This document shows positions 18,307 through 27,597 of a stretch of DNA of 64,000 nt, piece by piece. Origin of the DNA: Fulvivirga sp. M361 (GTDB lineage Bacteria; Bacteroidota; Bacteroidia; Cytophagales; Cyclobacteriaceae). Every line of letters begins with the position of its first letter. Position 1 is the stretch's first letter. The stretch lies in the NCBI RefSeq assembly GCF_007097395.1, contig NZ_VKDC01000019.1, forward strand, positions 1-64,000, given 5' to 3'. The position numbers were made by a program, and so were the translations under genes. The notes below the pieces were generated by a model that searched no databases, was not told the origin of the DNA, and worked only from the letters and a program-made list of their open reading frames with translations.

Positions 18307-18408
18307 TTTACATTTTATACCCACAAAGGCCCAACAAGGCCAGTTCAACCCACATCATCGTCGTTAAACCACATGGTCAGGGAATTGTAAAAAGAAGATA
18401 CAACAGGG

Positions 18409-19593
18409 TTAGAAAGTGCCCTTATTTATTAAAATATTGATTTCAGAGGTATCCAGGGAAAGAATATCCCGTAATATTTCCTGGGTATGTTCGCCAAATT
18501 GAGGCGGTGGGAGAATGTGGGAGGATTTTTCCAGTATCCCCTTTTCAGTGAAAGATCTTACCCCGGAAAAATCATTTTTTTTGAGTAGAAGAGCTGATGC
18601 GTAAGGCAATGCCAGAGCCTCTGCTACCGTATTTACACTACCCACAGGAACGTTGGCGGCGTTTAGCTTTTCAATTAACAGGTCCCCCGTCCACATCCTG
18701 ATTTTCGCAGCCAAAAGTACGAGTAGCTTTTGCCTGTTTTTAACGCGATTCTCATTGGTGTTAAAGTCAATATCTTCAGGTATATGCTTCATATCCAACA
18801 CCTGGCACAACTGCTTGAACTGTCTGTTTGTGCCTACAGCAAGGATGATCTGTCTGCTATCCCGGGTATGATAAATATCACCATAAGGAGCAATGTTCGG
18901 ATGGGTGGAGCCCTTTCTTTGCGGATTACTTTTAGCCATGAGCCAATTGGTACCCTGGTTCGCCAGAGAAGCCAATGCAGCATCTAATAAAGAAACGGAT
19001 ACATAAGCGCCATCACCTGTTTGAAGCTTTTGAATATAAGCCAGTAGCATAGCTTCTTTTAACTGATGCGCTGCCAGCAGGTCGATCAAGGCTACCGGCA
19101 TTTTGGTAGGTGGCCCATCTTCATGACCATTCATTGACATAAAACCAGCCTCAGCCTGGATTACCGCATCGTAGCCTACTTTCAGGTCTCTTTGCCCATA
19201 GCCTGTGATTTCACCATATACCAGGTCTTTTTTGTGCCTTGAAAGTGTTTCATAATCTACTCCCAGCCTGACTGCATCTCCGGATTTATAGCTGGTAATA
19301 ACAAAATCACTGGAAGCAATCAGCTTATACAGTATTTCCTGACCCGGCACCTTGGAGATGTCCAGCGCCAGTGATTTTTTTCCCCAGTTAGTACAGCAGA
19401 AATAAGCGGAGAGCGTGTTTTCTTTTTCCCCTTTTCCTCTCCAGCTTCGTGTTACATCCCCATGAGTGCCTGGGTTTTCCACTTTGATAACTTCTGCCCC
19501 CAGCTCTGCAAAAAATTGCCCTACGCTTGGACCCGCCAATACTGATGCAAGTTCTATCACCCGACAGCCTTTGAACAAATCATGTGATATCAT
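18409..19593 (-). CDS. CaiB/BaiF family CoA transferase
   Basis: A class III CoA transferase, 394 residues from the ATG at 19593. The opening FKGCRVIELASVLAGPSVGQFFAELGAEVIKVE is cut here to its key parts: VIELASVLAGP and GAEVIKVENP are family signatures. The catalytic Asp lies within the central region near the GYDAVIQAEAGFMSMNG segment. These enzymes move CoA between carboxylic acids such as succinate, oxalate, carnitine or bile acids; the substrate here cannot be read from the sequence. The gene stands alone, converging on the mraZ upstream region and divergent from the next gene. Confidence 0.9.
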   Translation of the reverse strand: MISHDLFKGCRVIELASVLAGPSVGQFFAELGAEVIKVENPGTHGDVTRSWRGKGEKENTLSAYFCCTNWGKKSLALDISKVPGQEILYKLIASSDFVITSYKSGDAVRLGVDYETLSRHKKDLVYGEITGYGQRDLKVGYDAVIQAEAGFMSMNGHEDGPPTKMPVALIDLLAAHQLKEAMLLAYIQKLQTGDGAYVSVSLLDAALASLANQGTNWLMAKSNPQRKGSTHPNIAPYGDIYHTRDSRQIILAVGTNRQFKQLCQVLDMKHIPEDIDFNTNENRVKNRQKLLVLLAAKIRMWTGDLLIEKLNAANVPVGSVNTVAEALALPYASALLLKKNDFSGVRSFTEKGILEKSSHILPPPQFGEHTQEILRDILSLDTSEINILINKGTF

Positions 19594-19700
19594 CGTTCTT
19601 ATCTCTTTGTATGAATACCTGGCACTTTCAGTCCCGGACAAACTAACCGTTAAATGTTTATTTTACAAAAAATCATGGCAACCATTACTACCATTTATTC

Positions 19701-20930
19701 ATGAACAGTTCATTTAGCATTTCGCTTCTTTTTTCCATAATAATCATACTATTTTCAGGATGTACAACACCTGAAAAGACAGCTACATTAAAACCAGGCA
19801 TGTGGCGGGCAACGATCAATGTTCAGGGGAGTGACCTACCATTCAATTTTGAAGTAAGGCATGAAAAAGGGCTGGAGATCTACCTTCAAAATGGTGAAGA
19901 ACGCATACAACTGGATGAGGTAAGGATAGAAAAAGATTCTTTTTACATTCCAATGCATATTTTTGACGCTGACCTCAAAGGGACCATCAAAAACAACCGT
20001 CTGCAAGGTCGGTGGACAAAAAACTACGCAGAGGACTACTCCCTGGATTTTACTGCCACCTACGGCCAATCCCATCGCTTCGAACCTACCGAACTAAAGC
20101 CACAGGATTTTAACGGCAAATGGAGAGTAACGTTCATACATGCAGACGACCAGGATACTACGGAAGCCGTAGGCATTTTTGGTCAAACCGGTACGGCAAT
20201 AACTGGTACCTTCTTAACGCCTACCGGTGACTATCGCTACCTGGAAGGTACTGCTTATGGAAAAGAGTTGAAGCTAAGTACTTTTGACGGCGGACATGCT
20301 TTCCTGTTTTCCGCCAGACTCAACGCACAAAATGAATTGGTAGGTGATTTTTGGTCGGGAAAACGCTGGCATGAAACCTGGAGTGCCGTCAGAGATGAGG
20401 CTGCAGCGCTTCCGGACCCTGATTCGTTGACCTACATAAAAGAAGGACATGATGGACTGACATTCAGCTTCCCTGACCTGGAAGGGAAGATGGTTTCGTT
20501 AGATGACTACAAAGGAAAAGTAGTGATACTGGATATTTTCGGCACCTGGTGCCCTAACTGTATGGATGAAACCAAATTCCTGAAAAAGTGGTATGATGAC
20601 AACCGGCATCGCGGGGTAGAAGTACTGGGATTGGCCTATGAAGCCAAAGATGATTATGAATATGCTAAAAGCCGGGTGGAACATATGAAAAACAAGTGGG
20701 ACATACAATATAATATGTTAATCGCAGGCACTCTGGATAAAAAAGAAGCCGCCAAAACGCTGCCTATGTTAAATCATGTGCTTGCTTTTCCTACTACTAT
20801 TTTTATTGATAAAAATGGTGAGGTCAAACGCATTCATACGGGGTTTACAGGGCCCGGGACCGGGCATTATTATGAACAATTCATTAAGGAGTTTAATGAA
20901 ACTGTTGATGAATTAGTAGCTCAGAATTGA
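19701..20930 (+). CDS. TlpA/ResA-like thioredoxin-fold lipoprotein
   Basis: A 409-residue lipoprotein. The signal sequence ends in a lipobox (LFSGC, Cys about residue 21). Residues from about 30 to 240 form a beta-rich region like the DUF4369-type N-terminal domains that precede thioredoxin folds in Bacteroidota. The C-terminal half (about 255-400) is a TlpA-like thioredoxin domain with active site WCPNC after ILDIFGT, and a cis-Pro region (FPTTIFI). Such proteins reduce disulfides in the periplasm or help cytochrome maturation. The gene is divergent from the CoA transferase and has no operon partner. Confidence 0.88.
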   Translation: MNSSFSISLLFSIIIILFSGCTTPEKTATLKPGMWRATINVQGSDLPFNFEVRHEKGLEIYLQNGEERIQLDEVRIEKDSFYIPMHIFDADLKGTIKNNRLQGRWTKNYAEDYSLDFTATYGQSHRFEPTELKPQDFNGKWRVTFIHADDQDTTEAVGIFGQTGTAITGTFLTPTGDYRYLEGTAYGKELKLSTFDGGHAFLFSARLNAQNELVGDFWSGKRWHETWSAVRDEAAALPDPDSLTYIKEGHDGLTFSFPDLEGKMVSLDDYKGKVVILDIFGTWCPNCMDETKFLKKWYDDNRHRGVEVLGLAYEAKDDYEYAKSRVEHMKNKWDIQYNMLIAGTLDKKEAAKTLPMLNHVLAFPTTIFIDKNGEVKRIHTGFTGPGTGHYYEQFIKEFNETVDELVAQN

Positions 20931-21196
20931 AGGAATAATCTAACGCTGATCACCATCACCCCAATATTATCACCGTGTATATTAAAATAAATGAGTTGAA
21001 TAACCCTATTCGGGGTCTTTCAAATTCCATTGAACGGCGTGTTTGTTAGTAAAATACCCTATTCCATAACATCATTCAAACCGTCGTTAACTTTATTCAC
21101 GCTAACAAGAGGCATTAAAACGGATCAAAGTGAATTATACATGGTGAAATACAATCACCGAAGGTATCTTTTGGCTGAACATTGTCTACTAATCTC

Positions 21197-21204
21197 TACT
21201 TTTG
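21197..21204 (+). promoter_or_regulatory. Promoter -7 element directly before mnmA
   Basis: TACTTTTG matches TAnnTTTG and ends only four bases before the mnmA ATG at 21209. A TTTG lies about 23 bp upstream (21170-21173). If used, transcription would begin at or within a few bases of the ATG, giving a leaderless or nearly leaderless mRNA. Confidence 0.55.
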
Positions 21205-21208
21205 CAAT

Positions 21209-22405
21209 ATGAAACGTGTAGTAGTAGGAATGTCCGGTGGAGTAGACTCTAGTGTAGCTGCTTATTTATTAAAAGAGCAAGGTTACGAAGTCATAGGTAT
21301 GTTTATGAAAAACTGGCATGATGACAGTGTGACCATAAGTGATGAATGTCCCTGGGTGGAAGACAGCAATGATGCTATGATAGTGGCCCAGAACCTGGGC
21401 ATACCCTTCCAGGCCATAGACCTTAGCAAGGAATATAAAGAGCGCATCGTCGATTATATGTTCGAAGAATACCAAAAAGGCAGAACACCTAACCCGGACG
21501 TATTATGCAACCGGGAAATTAAGTTTGATATCTTCTTAAAAGCCGCCTTAAAGCTGAAAGCAGACTTTATTGCTACAGGACACTACTGCCGAAAGGAAAC
21601 AATTGACCAACATGGACAAGCAATACATCGGTTACTGGCCGGTATAGACCCTAACAAGGACCAAAGCTATTTTCTATGTCAGCTGACGCAAGACCAACTC
21701 GCTAAGGCACTTTTCCCCATTGGTGAACTTACCAAGCCTCAAGTAAGAGAAATTGCCAAAGAAATAGGGCTGGTAACCGCGGATAAAAAAGACAGCCAGG
21801 GGCTGTGCTTCGTAGGAAAAGTACGGCTACCGGAATTTCTACAACAAAAGCTGGCTCCCCAAAAAGGCACAGTGATAGAAGTTACTTCCTCAGGTCGGCC
21901 CTTTGAGAATAACCCTGTTGATATAGCACTTAATGACGCCGAAATAACCACTTTAAGAAAATTAACAGCTCCCTTCTCTTATACCATAGAAGACGGTAAA
22001 GCTGTTGGAGAACACAACGGGGCACATTACTTTACTATTGGCCAGCGCAAAGGTCTGAACATAGGTGGTACACCGGAGCCATTGTTTATCATTGACACTG
22101 ATACAAAACAAAACATCATTTATACCGGGCAGGGCGAAGATCATCCCGGGCTATACAGAAAAGGGCTATTTGTCACTAAAGAGGAAATACATTGGGTTCG
22201 TCAAGACAAAGCGCTGCTAGAAGACGAATCAAGAGAATACCAGGTACGTATACGTTATCGGCAAGACCTGGAATCCGCCCGGTTATTTATGAAAGAAGAT
22301 GGGCTTTACGTTATCTTTAATCATCCGCAGAAAGCCATAGCTGCCGGACAGTTTGTGGTGTGGTATGACGGAGATGAACTGATAGGCTCAGGAGTCATTG
22401 CTTAA
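21209..22405 (+). CDS. mnmA: tRNA-specific 2-thiouridylase MnmA
   Basis: Thiolates U34 of tRNA-Lys, -Glu and -Gln. The N-terminal PP-loop [15 protein letters not shown] binds ATP; the catalytic cysteines are in [11 protein letters not shown] and in DSQGLCFVG. The [13 protein letters not shown] and [16 protein letters not shown] segments complete the family pattern. I chose the ATG at 21209 because the glycine loop follows at once, as in homologues, rather than a TTG at 21182. Length 398. The stop overlaps the start region of a small downstream ORF. Confidence 0.97.
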   Translation: MKRVVVGMSGGVDSSVAAYLLKEQGYEVIGMFMKNWHDDSVTISDECPWVEDSNDAMIVAQNLGIPFQAIDLSKEYKERIVDYMFEEYQKGRTPNPDVLCNREIKFDIFLKAALKLKADFIATGHYCRKETIDQHGQAIHRLLAGIDPNKDQSYFLCQLTQDQLAKALFPIGELTKPQVREIAKEIGLVTADKKDSQGLCFVGKVRLPEFLQQKLAPQKGTVIEVTSSGRPFENNPVDIALNDAEITTLRKLTAPFSYTIEDGKAVGEHNGAHYFTIGQRKGLNIGGTPEPLFIIDTDTKQNIIYTGQGEDHPGLYRKGLFVTKEEIHWVRQDKALLEDESREYQVRIRYRQDLESARLFMKEDGLYVIFNHPQKAIAAGQFVVWYDGDELIGSGVIA

Positions 22406-22686
22406 TTACAACCCTATACGTTATCGAAAAAGACCCGTTAGAAAATCGTATCCAGGAACTTGATCAGCAATTAGATGAGCTGCTGGAAGAGAAGTATTTT
22501 CTCGAGCAAAAGCTTGATAAAGAGCGCCTGATAAGAACAGAACTTCAGGAATTCCTGGGCAACATTTATTATAGCTGCCAGAGTTTGCTGGAAGATGACA
22601 GTAATAAAATAGAAGCGGGCCAGCTCATTCGCAACCTCACTAAGAACATCAAGGATTTCACCCGGACCTATAAAATCGATTTATAA
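22405..22686 (+). CDS. Small coiled-coil protein downstream of mnmA, non-canonical start
   Basis: A frame of about 90 codons that is clearly coding-like: an acidic, leucine-heptad coiled coil (LENRIQELDQQLDELLEEKY...) followed by a helical C-terminal part (FLGNIYYSCQSLLEDD, then NIKDFTRTYKIDL). No ATG, GTG or TTG exists in the frame. An ATT at 22405 overlaps the mnmA stop as TAATT and has AGGAG ten bases upstream; an ATC at 22423 is another choice. Alternatively a TTG at 22398 in a neighbouring frame would join if the A5 run at 22427-22431 had one base fewer. I do not recognise the family. Confidence 0.7.
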   Translation: MTTLYVIEKDPLENRIQELDQQLDELLEEKYFLEQKLDKERLIRTELQEFLGNIYYSCQSLLEDDSNKIEAGQLIRNLTKNIKDFTRTYKIDL

Positions 22687-22701
22687 GTCCCGAATATTAT
22701 G

Positions 22702-23382
22702 CTATTGGATAGAATCTGTTGTCACCGGTGATGGATAGGCCACCACTCTGTTAAAGCCTGTACTTTCTCCATCATAGTCTCTCAAAATCTTTTTAACTTC
22801 TCCTTTTTCATACATATCTCTTAACTCGTTTTTATGTATTGCATAAGAGAAATTATAAAAGCCATCTTCCGGTTCAAGTTTGGTGGGTATCCCGTCATAA
22901 GAATATGAACTAGGAGATACAAACACACTGTCGTTCTCAACTTTAGCTACTTTCCACAAGTAATATTTATAAGTTGTTTCTTCGGTTTTATCAATGTTTT
23001 TGTAAATGTCACCTTCCATCGGCTCTTCGAGAAAAGCCTGCTCCATTTTCTTAGCCTGGCTTCCTGCAAAACTAAAGTAGCCTATCGCTAATACTATGAT
23101 AATAAGTCCGCTGTATAAGTATTTAGGAGTTGATACACTATTTTTCAGTTGCTTGATCTTTTCCTTGAAATCCGGAGTCATTTGCTTTTCCTCAGTGGCT
23201 TTCTGGCAATGACCGCAATGCATCAGCGCAGACTTTTTAAAAGGAAACAACGGGATCCAAAAGATATGCACATATTTTGAATAGATCGTCAGAAACAGGT
23301 TTTGTTCCTGACAATTATCACATGCCATATTTTCCAATGGAGCTTGTTTGATCGTCTTATTATTCCAACCGTAAATGATCAT
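22702..23382 (-). CDS. Zinc-ribbon membrane protein of unknown function
   Basis: A 226-residue protein with two CxxC pairs near the N-terminus (ACDNC and HCGHC, about residues 20-60) that suggest a zinc ribbon. The segment between them (LTIYSKYVHIFWIPLFPFKK) recalls the zinc-ribbon membrane proteins often annotated zf-ribbon 15. One membrane helix follows (LYSGLIIIVLAIGYFSF, about 93-109), and the remaining 115 residues are a soluble domain. Function is unknown. It converges with the mnmA unit and has no clear operon partner. Confidence 0.75.
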   Translation of the reverse strand: MIIYGWNNKTIKQAPLENMACDNCQEQNLFLTIYSKYVHIFWIPLFPFKKSALMHCGHCQKATEEKQMTPDFKEKIKQLKNSVSTPKYLYSGLIIIVLAIGYFSFAGSQAKKMEQAFLEEPMEGDIYKNIDKTEETTYKYYLWKVAKVENDSVFVSPSSYSYDGIPTKLEPEDGFYNFSYAIHKNELRDMYEKGEVKKILRDYDGESTGFNRVVAYPSPVTTDSIQ

Positions 23383-23470
23383 AGGGCAGTTATTTTTTAA
23401 CGATTAAAGCTATTTAATTCATAGATCATTACCAAGTACCCTCACAATCTACTATCCCGGTCAGACAATA

Positions 23471-24163
23471 TCAACCTTTAGGCTTGAGAGGCCTCACCTC
23501 AATATCTACGTGGTGGTAGTTAGGGTGAGATTGGATACAATGTACTATAGTCTCCGCGATATCTTCGGGACGCATCATATTTTCATTGGCTGTGATGGAA
23601 TCAATGGCATCGAAAAAACTGGTGTTGACAGAACCCGGATAGATGCAAGTCACTTTTACTCCATCATTACGCACCTCTTTATACAAAGAATGGGAAAGTC
23701 CCCGTACCGCATGCTTCGTAGAACAATAGGCTGCAAGTCCGGGAAGACCTGTGGTACCGGCTATAGAAGATACATTGATAATATGGCCTTCATCATTTTT
23801 CCTCATTTGAGGGATCACCAACTGAGAGCAATAAAAAACACCATCTACATTCACTTTGAACATCTGCTGCCAATGTTTATGGTCCAATGTTTCTAACGGG
23901 CCTTCGTATCCCAGCCCGGCATTATTGATCAAAATGGCTACATCACCCTCCAGGTCTTTAACGGTCTGGTTGTAGGCTTTTTTTACTGATTCGCTATCAC
24001 CTACATCCACTGAATAGTAATTGAAATCCGGATGGTCAATGGCTACTTCACTACGACTCCATCCGGCTACCTTACACCCTGCTTCTAATAAGGCCCTCAC
24101 AGTGGCATATCCTATCCCTTTACTAGCTCCGGTTACAATAGCTACTTTTCCTTCTGTATTCAT
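23471..24163 (-). CDS. SDR family NAD(P)-dependent oxidoreductase
   Basis: A classical short-chain dehydrogenase/reductase of 230 residues. The cofactor motif is TGASKGIGYA (about residues 11-20), NNAG is at about 85-88, and the catalytic Ser-Tyr-Lys are in NVSSIAG and YCSTKHAV. The residue after the second strand (WSRSE) would favour NADP. Substrate is unknown. The ATG overlaps the stop of the polyprenyl synthase gene by one base (TAATG), so the two are almost certainly cotranscribed. Confidence 0.92.
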   Translation of the reverse strand: MNTEGKVAIVTGASKGIGYATVRALLEAGCKVAGWSRSEVAIDHPDFNYYSVDVGDSESVKKAYNQTVKDLEGDVAILINNAGLGYEGPLETLDHKHWQQMFKVNVDGVFYCSQLVIPQMRKNDEGHIINVSSIAGTTGLPGLAAYCSTKHAVRGLSHSLYKEVRNDGVKVTCIYPGSVNTSFFDAIDSITANENMMRPEDIAETIVHCIQSHPNYHHVDIEVRPLKPKG

Positions 24164-25137
24164 TATCGGTTCCTTTCTATCGTAAATTGAACAAGGTCAG
24201 CTAATGATTTTTTGTAGACAGAATCTTCAAATGTATTAAGTACACTCATAGCTTCTTCATAGAATTGCATCATAACCCTTTTGGCATATTCCAACCCTCC
24301 GGCATTTTTTACAAAATCAATAACCTCATTAATATTTTGTTTGCTCTTCTTATCACTCCGGATGATCTTTTTAATATGCCTTCGGTCTGACCATGAAGCC
24401 GTTTCCAAAGCTTTTATCAAGGGCAGGGTCATTTTCTTTTCTTTTATGTCTATGCCCAATGGTTTACCAATCTCACTTTTCCCATAGTCGAAAAGGTCAT
24501 CTTTTATCTGGAAGGCCATGCCCACTTTTTCTCCAAAATCTCTCATTTTGGTAATATCTCCGTTCCCACTTCCTGATGAGCTGGCACCTACTGCACAGCA
24601 AGAAGATACCAGCGACGCCGTTTTCTGGCGTATAATTTCATAATACACTTCTTCTGTAATATCCAGGTGTCTTGTTTTTTCCATTTGAAGGAGCTCTCCT
24701 TCACTCATCTCTTTAACCGCTGAAGAGACTATTTTGAGCAGGTCATAATCCTCATTATCCACCGATAAAAGTAACCCGCGCGACAAAAGATAATCGCCAA
24801 CGAGAACGGCAATCTTATTTTTCCACAATGCGTTTACCGAAAAGAACCCTCTGCGATAATCTGCGTCATCTACTACATCATCATGCACCAGGGTAGCCGT
24901 ATGCAATAATTCAATCAATGAAGCACCTCTATAGGTTGACTCTGAAATATTGCCGCAGGCTCCGGCACTAAGGAAAACAAACATGGGACGCATCTGCTTG
25001 CCTTTGCGCTTTACAATGTAACTCATTATTTTGTCAAGAAGGAGTACTTTTGTCCTCATAGAGGCGCGGAATTTTTTTTCAAATTCCTCCATTTCAGAGG
25101 CAATGGGCGCCTTTATGTCTTTTAAGCTTGAGGTCAT
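24163..25137 (-). CDS. Polyprenyl diphosphate synthase (trans, IspB/HepT type)
   Basis: A trans-prenyltransferase of 324 residues that extends an allylic diphosphate with isopentenyl diphosphate. The first Asp-rich motif is in VHDDVVDDADYRRG and the second in FQIKDDLFDYG; the GKQMRP motif near the N-terminus binds substrate. The small residues ahead of the first DDxxD and the length suggest a long-chain product such as the menaquinone side chain, but chain length is not certain. It lies first in a two-gene unit with the SDR gene. Confidence 0.93.
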   Translation of the reverse strand: MTSSLKDIKAPIASEMEEFEKKFRASMRTKVLLLDKIMSYIVKRKGKQMRPMFVFLSAGACGNISESTYRGASLIELLHTATLVHDDVVDDADYRRGFFSVNALWKNKIAVLVGDYLLSRGLLLSVDNEDYDLLKIVSSAVKEMSEGELLQMEKTRHLDITEEVYYEIIRQKTASLVSSCCAVGASSSGSGNGDITKMRDFGEKVGMAFQIKDDLFDYGKSEIGKPLGIDIKEKKMTLPLIKALETASWSDRRHIKKIIRSDKKSKQNINEVIDFVKNAGGLEYAKRVMMQFYEEAMSVLNTFEDSVYKKSLADLVQFTIERNR

Positions 25138-25191
25138 TCTGAATAATGAGTTACAATTATAATCAGCAAAAACCCCTAATCAAAATATAAT

Positions 25192-26058
25192 ATGTCATCA
25201 CAAATTAAAACCATTAACAATATACCACTAATAAGCGCACATAGTTCAAGGCCCTTTATTGCAGACATACGCTATGTCAAAGATCACGTGAAGAAGCCAA
25301 TCATTATTTTTATACATGGCTTTAAAGGCTTTAAAGATTGGGGTCATTTTAATCTTATTGCCGACCATGTTGCCAAACAGGGCTTTGTATTTATCAAGCC
25401 GAATTTATCTCATAATGGCACCACTCCTGACCATCCTATGGACTTTGCAGATCTTGAAGCTTTTAGTGAAAATAACTTCTCCATTGAGCTGGATGACCTG
25501 GCAGTACTTATCGACTTTTTATCAGGTGCTCAAAATATCGTGCCAGCGGAAGAGATCAATATGGATCAACTATTCCTGATAGGTCACAGTCGTGGCGGAA
25601 GTATTGCACTGCTCAAAGCATATGAAGATACCCGTGTTAAAAAAGTAGCTGCGTGGGCACCTATACATAATTTATTTCAACGATGGCCTGAGGAATTGGT
25701 AGAGAAGTGGCGCTCCAATGGTACTCATTACATTTTCAATAGCAGGACCGGGCAGGACATGCCTCTTAAATATCAACTGATAGAAGACCTCCAAAAAAAT
25801 AAAGTAAGACTGGATGTGTCCGGAGCAGTTCAACAAATAAATAAGCCTGTACTATTGATACATGGCACAGAAGATGAAACATTACCCTATCAACACACAG
25901 TAGAACTTGCTACAATACAACCTTTGGCAGAATCTTTCATTGTTGAAGGCGCTAACCATGTATTCGGTGGAAAGCATCCTTATGAAAACCCGGAATTACC
26001 AGAGGCTTCATTAAAAGTACTGAACAAAACACTGTCTTTTTTTCAAAAAGGTTTATAA
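25192..26058 (+). CDS. Alpha/beta hydrolase
   Basis: A 288-residue alpha/beta-hydrolase. The oxyanion region FIHGFKGFKDWG follows the third strand, the nucleophile elbow is GHSRGG, and LIHGTEDETLP supplies the likely catalytic Asp. The His is in GANHVFGG near the C-terminus. No signal peptide is visible, so it is probably cytoplasmic. It resembles dienelactone-hydrolase or esterase types, but the substrate cannot be inferred. It is followed 22 bp later by a small secreted protein gene and is divergent from the prenyl synthase. Confidence 0.88.
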   Translation: MSSQIKTINNIPLISAHSSRPFIADIRYVKDHVKKPIIIFIHGFKGFKDWGHFNLIADHVAKQGFVFIKPNLSHNGTTPDHPMDFADLEAFSENNFSIELDDLAVLIDFLSGAQNIVPAEEINMDQLFLIGHSRGGSIALLKAYEDTRVKKVAAWAPIHNLFQRWPEELVEKWRSNGTHYIFNSRTGQDMPLKYQLIEDLQKNKVRLDVSGAVQQINKPVLLIHGTEDETLPYQHTVELATIQPLAESFIVEGANHVFGGKHPYENPELPEASLKVLNKTLSFFQKGL

Positions 26059-26080
26059 ACCACAAAACATCCCGCTTATT

Positions 26081-26479
26081 ATGAAAACGATATTAACTTC
26101 TTTTATGCTGCTGTTAATAAACCTGCCTCTACTAGCACAAAAATCTGCAACAGACCTGGCTCAGCAACAATTAGATGCCTATAACCACCGGGACATCGAA
26201 GCTTTTCTACTGCCCTATAGTGACACCGTTAAGGTGTTTAACTTCCCCGCCGCATTTTTGTACCAGGGAATAGAAGAAATGCGTAAAAGATACAGCCCTA
26301 TGTTTGAAAAGCAGAAGGACCTGCATTGCACATTGGTGAACAGAATGTCTTTGGGCAATATGGTGATCGACCAGGAGAGTGTAATATTTGATAAGACAAA
26401 GCCTCCGGTGGAAGTATTCGCCATTTACAAAGTTGCTGCAAACAAAATACAGGAAGTTTATTTTATGAGGCCGGATTAA
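26081..26479 (+). CDS. Secreted NTF2-like/SnoaL-fold protein
   Basis: A 132-residue protein with an N-terminal signal peptide (ILTSFMLLLINLPLLAQ). The rest is a cone-shaped NTF2-like fold: AYNHRDIEAFLLPYSDTVKVF and YQGIEEMRKRYSPMF are characteristic of the SnoaL/steroid-isomerase type. No catalytic residues can be assigned with confidence. It lies 22 bp after the hydrolase gene and is likely cotranscribed with it. Confidence 0.8.
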   Translation: MKTILTSFMLLLINLPLLAQKSATDLAQQQLDAYNHRDIEAFLLPYSDTVKVFNFPAAFLYQGIEEMRKRYSPMFEKQKDLHCTLVNRMSLGNMVIDQESVIFDKTKPPVEVFAIYKVAANKIQEVYFMRPD

Positions 26480-26640
26480 ATCGTCCCTTCAAATAGCGGG
26501 CGAAGAACTTGTAGTAATTAGGTGTCCATCGCTAAATAAGGTTGACCGATTGTACTCACCTATTTACTGTCGGACAATTATGCACCAGAGGTCTTGTTCC
26601 GATTAGATGTTTTATCATCTCTTTAATTTTTAGAGTAGAT

Positions 26641-27597
26641 CTACTTAAAGTCGTCCGGGGAAATGATTTTTGCGTTAAGTAATTCGCGCATGACCATTTC
26701 AGTCATATCACTTTTAAAAGCAAATTCATTCCGGATATCAGCTACATAGGCTTTCAGTCTCATTTTAAGGTAGGACTTACGGTCCTTCACCTCATTGAAA
26801 AACAAAACGACAATAGGCTTATTCAGATAAACAAATCGTGAAACCTGGGCGACTTCCATCGCAACATGTCTGGCCTTCTCCGTATCCACCGTAATGGGTA
26901 AATAAATTTCAGCCACCACCTGACAATTCGCTTCTCCGGCATTGGCATTAGAAACAGACTGGTTCATAATCTCACTATTAGGCACACTTACCAATGAGTC
27001 GTCTGCCGTAACGATCCGCGTAGAGCGTAAACCAATTTCCAACACTTCACCATAATGGCTTCCAATTTCTATTTTATCTCCTACTTTAAAAGGCCTGTCG
27101 AACAATATCATTATACCGCCAAAAACGTTTTTTAATACATCCTGAGCGGCAAAGCCTACCGCAATACTCACAGAAGCTGTGACTGCCACTATCGTTTCCA
27201 ATGGTGGATGAAATATCCCGGCGATGACTACAAATAATATGAACACCCATCCCAGAATATTAAAAACAGGAATAATTCCCTTAATGGTGATCCTATACCG
27301 GGTACTTCGTTCAGCAATGGATCCAAGCACAGAGCCAATGAAACGAATGAAAAAATAGCCTATCGTCAAAAAAATAATGGACCAAAATATCTTGCTGAAT
27401 GAAATGACCTCAGAAATAGGCGGCGGTTGCAGATTACGCCTGGCCTTTTCTACAACATCTTCGGAATCTGTTGAAAGCTGCGCTGAATCAGTCACAACTG
27501 CTTTCTCCTCATCTTGTAAGACCACAGTATCTGCTTGTGCAAAGCCCGGCCCTGAAAATAACGTCAACAAGACCAGATATATAAAGCGCTTTTTCAT
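26641..27597 (-). CDS. MscS-family mechanosensitive ion channel
   Basis: A 318-residue MscS-type channel with a cleavable signal peptide (ends GFAQA), a short polar segment, then three membrane helices. The pore-lining helix and following conserved beta domain read SIAVGFAAQDVLKNVFGG and FDRPFKVGDKIEIG; the VPNSEIMNQSVSN motif is typical. Such channels open on hypo-osmotic stress or act in specific ion flux. The start overlaps the stop of the upstream 999-codon P-loop gene by one base (TGATG), so the two proteins are translationally coupled and probably act together. Confidence 0.93.
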   Translation of the reverse strand: MKKRFIYLVLLTLFSGPGFAQADTVVLQDEEKAVVTDSAQLSTDSEDVVEKARRNLQPPPISEVISFSKIFWSIIFLTIGYFFIRFIGSVLGSIAERSTRYRITIKGIIPVFNILGWVFILFVVIAGIFHPPLETIVAVTASVSIAVGFAAQDVLKNVFGGIMILFDRPFKVGDKIEIGSHYGEVLEIGLRSTRIVTADDSLVSVPNSEIMNQSVSNANAGEANCQVVAEIYLPITVDTEKARHVAMEVAQVSRFVYLNKPIVVLFFNEVKDRKSYLKMRLKAYVADIRNEFAFKSDMTEMVMRELLNAKIISPDDFK

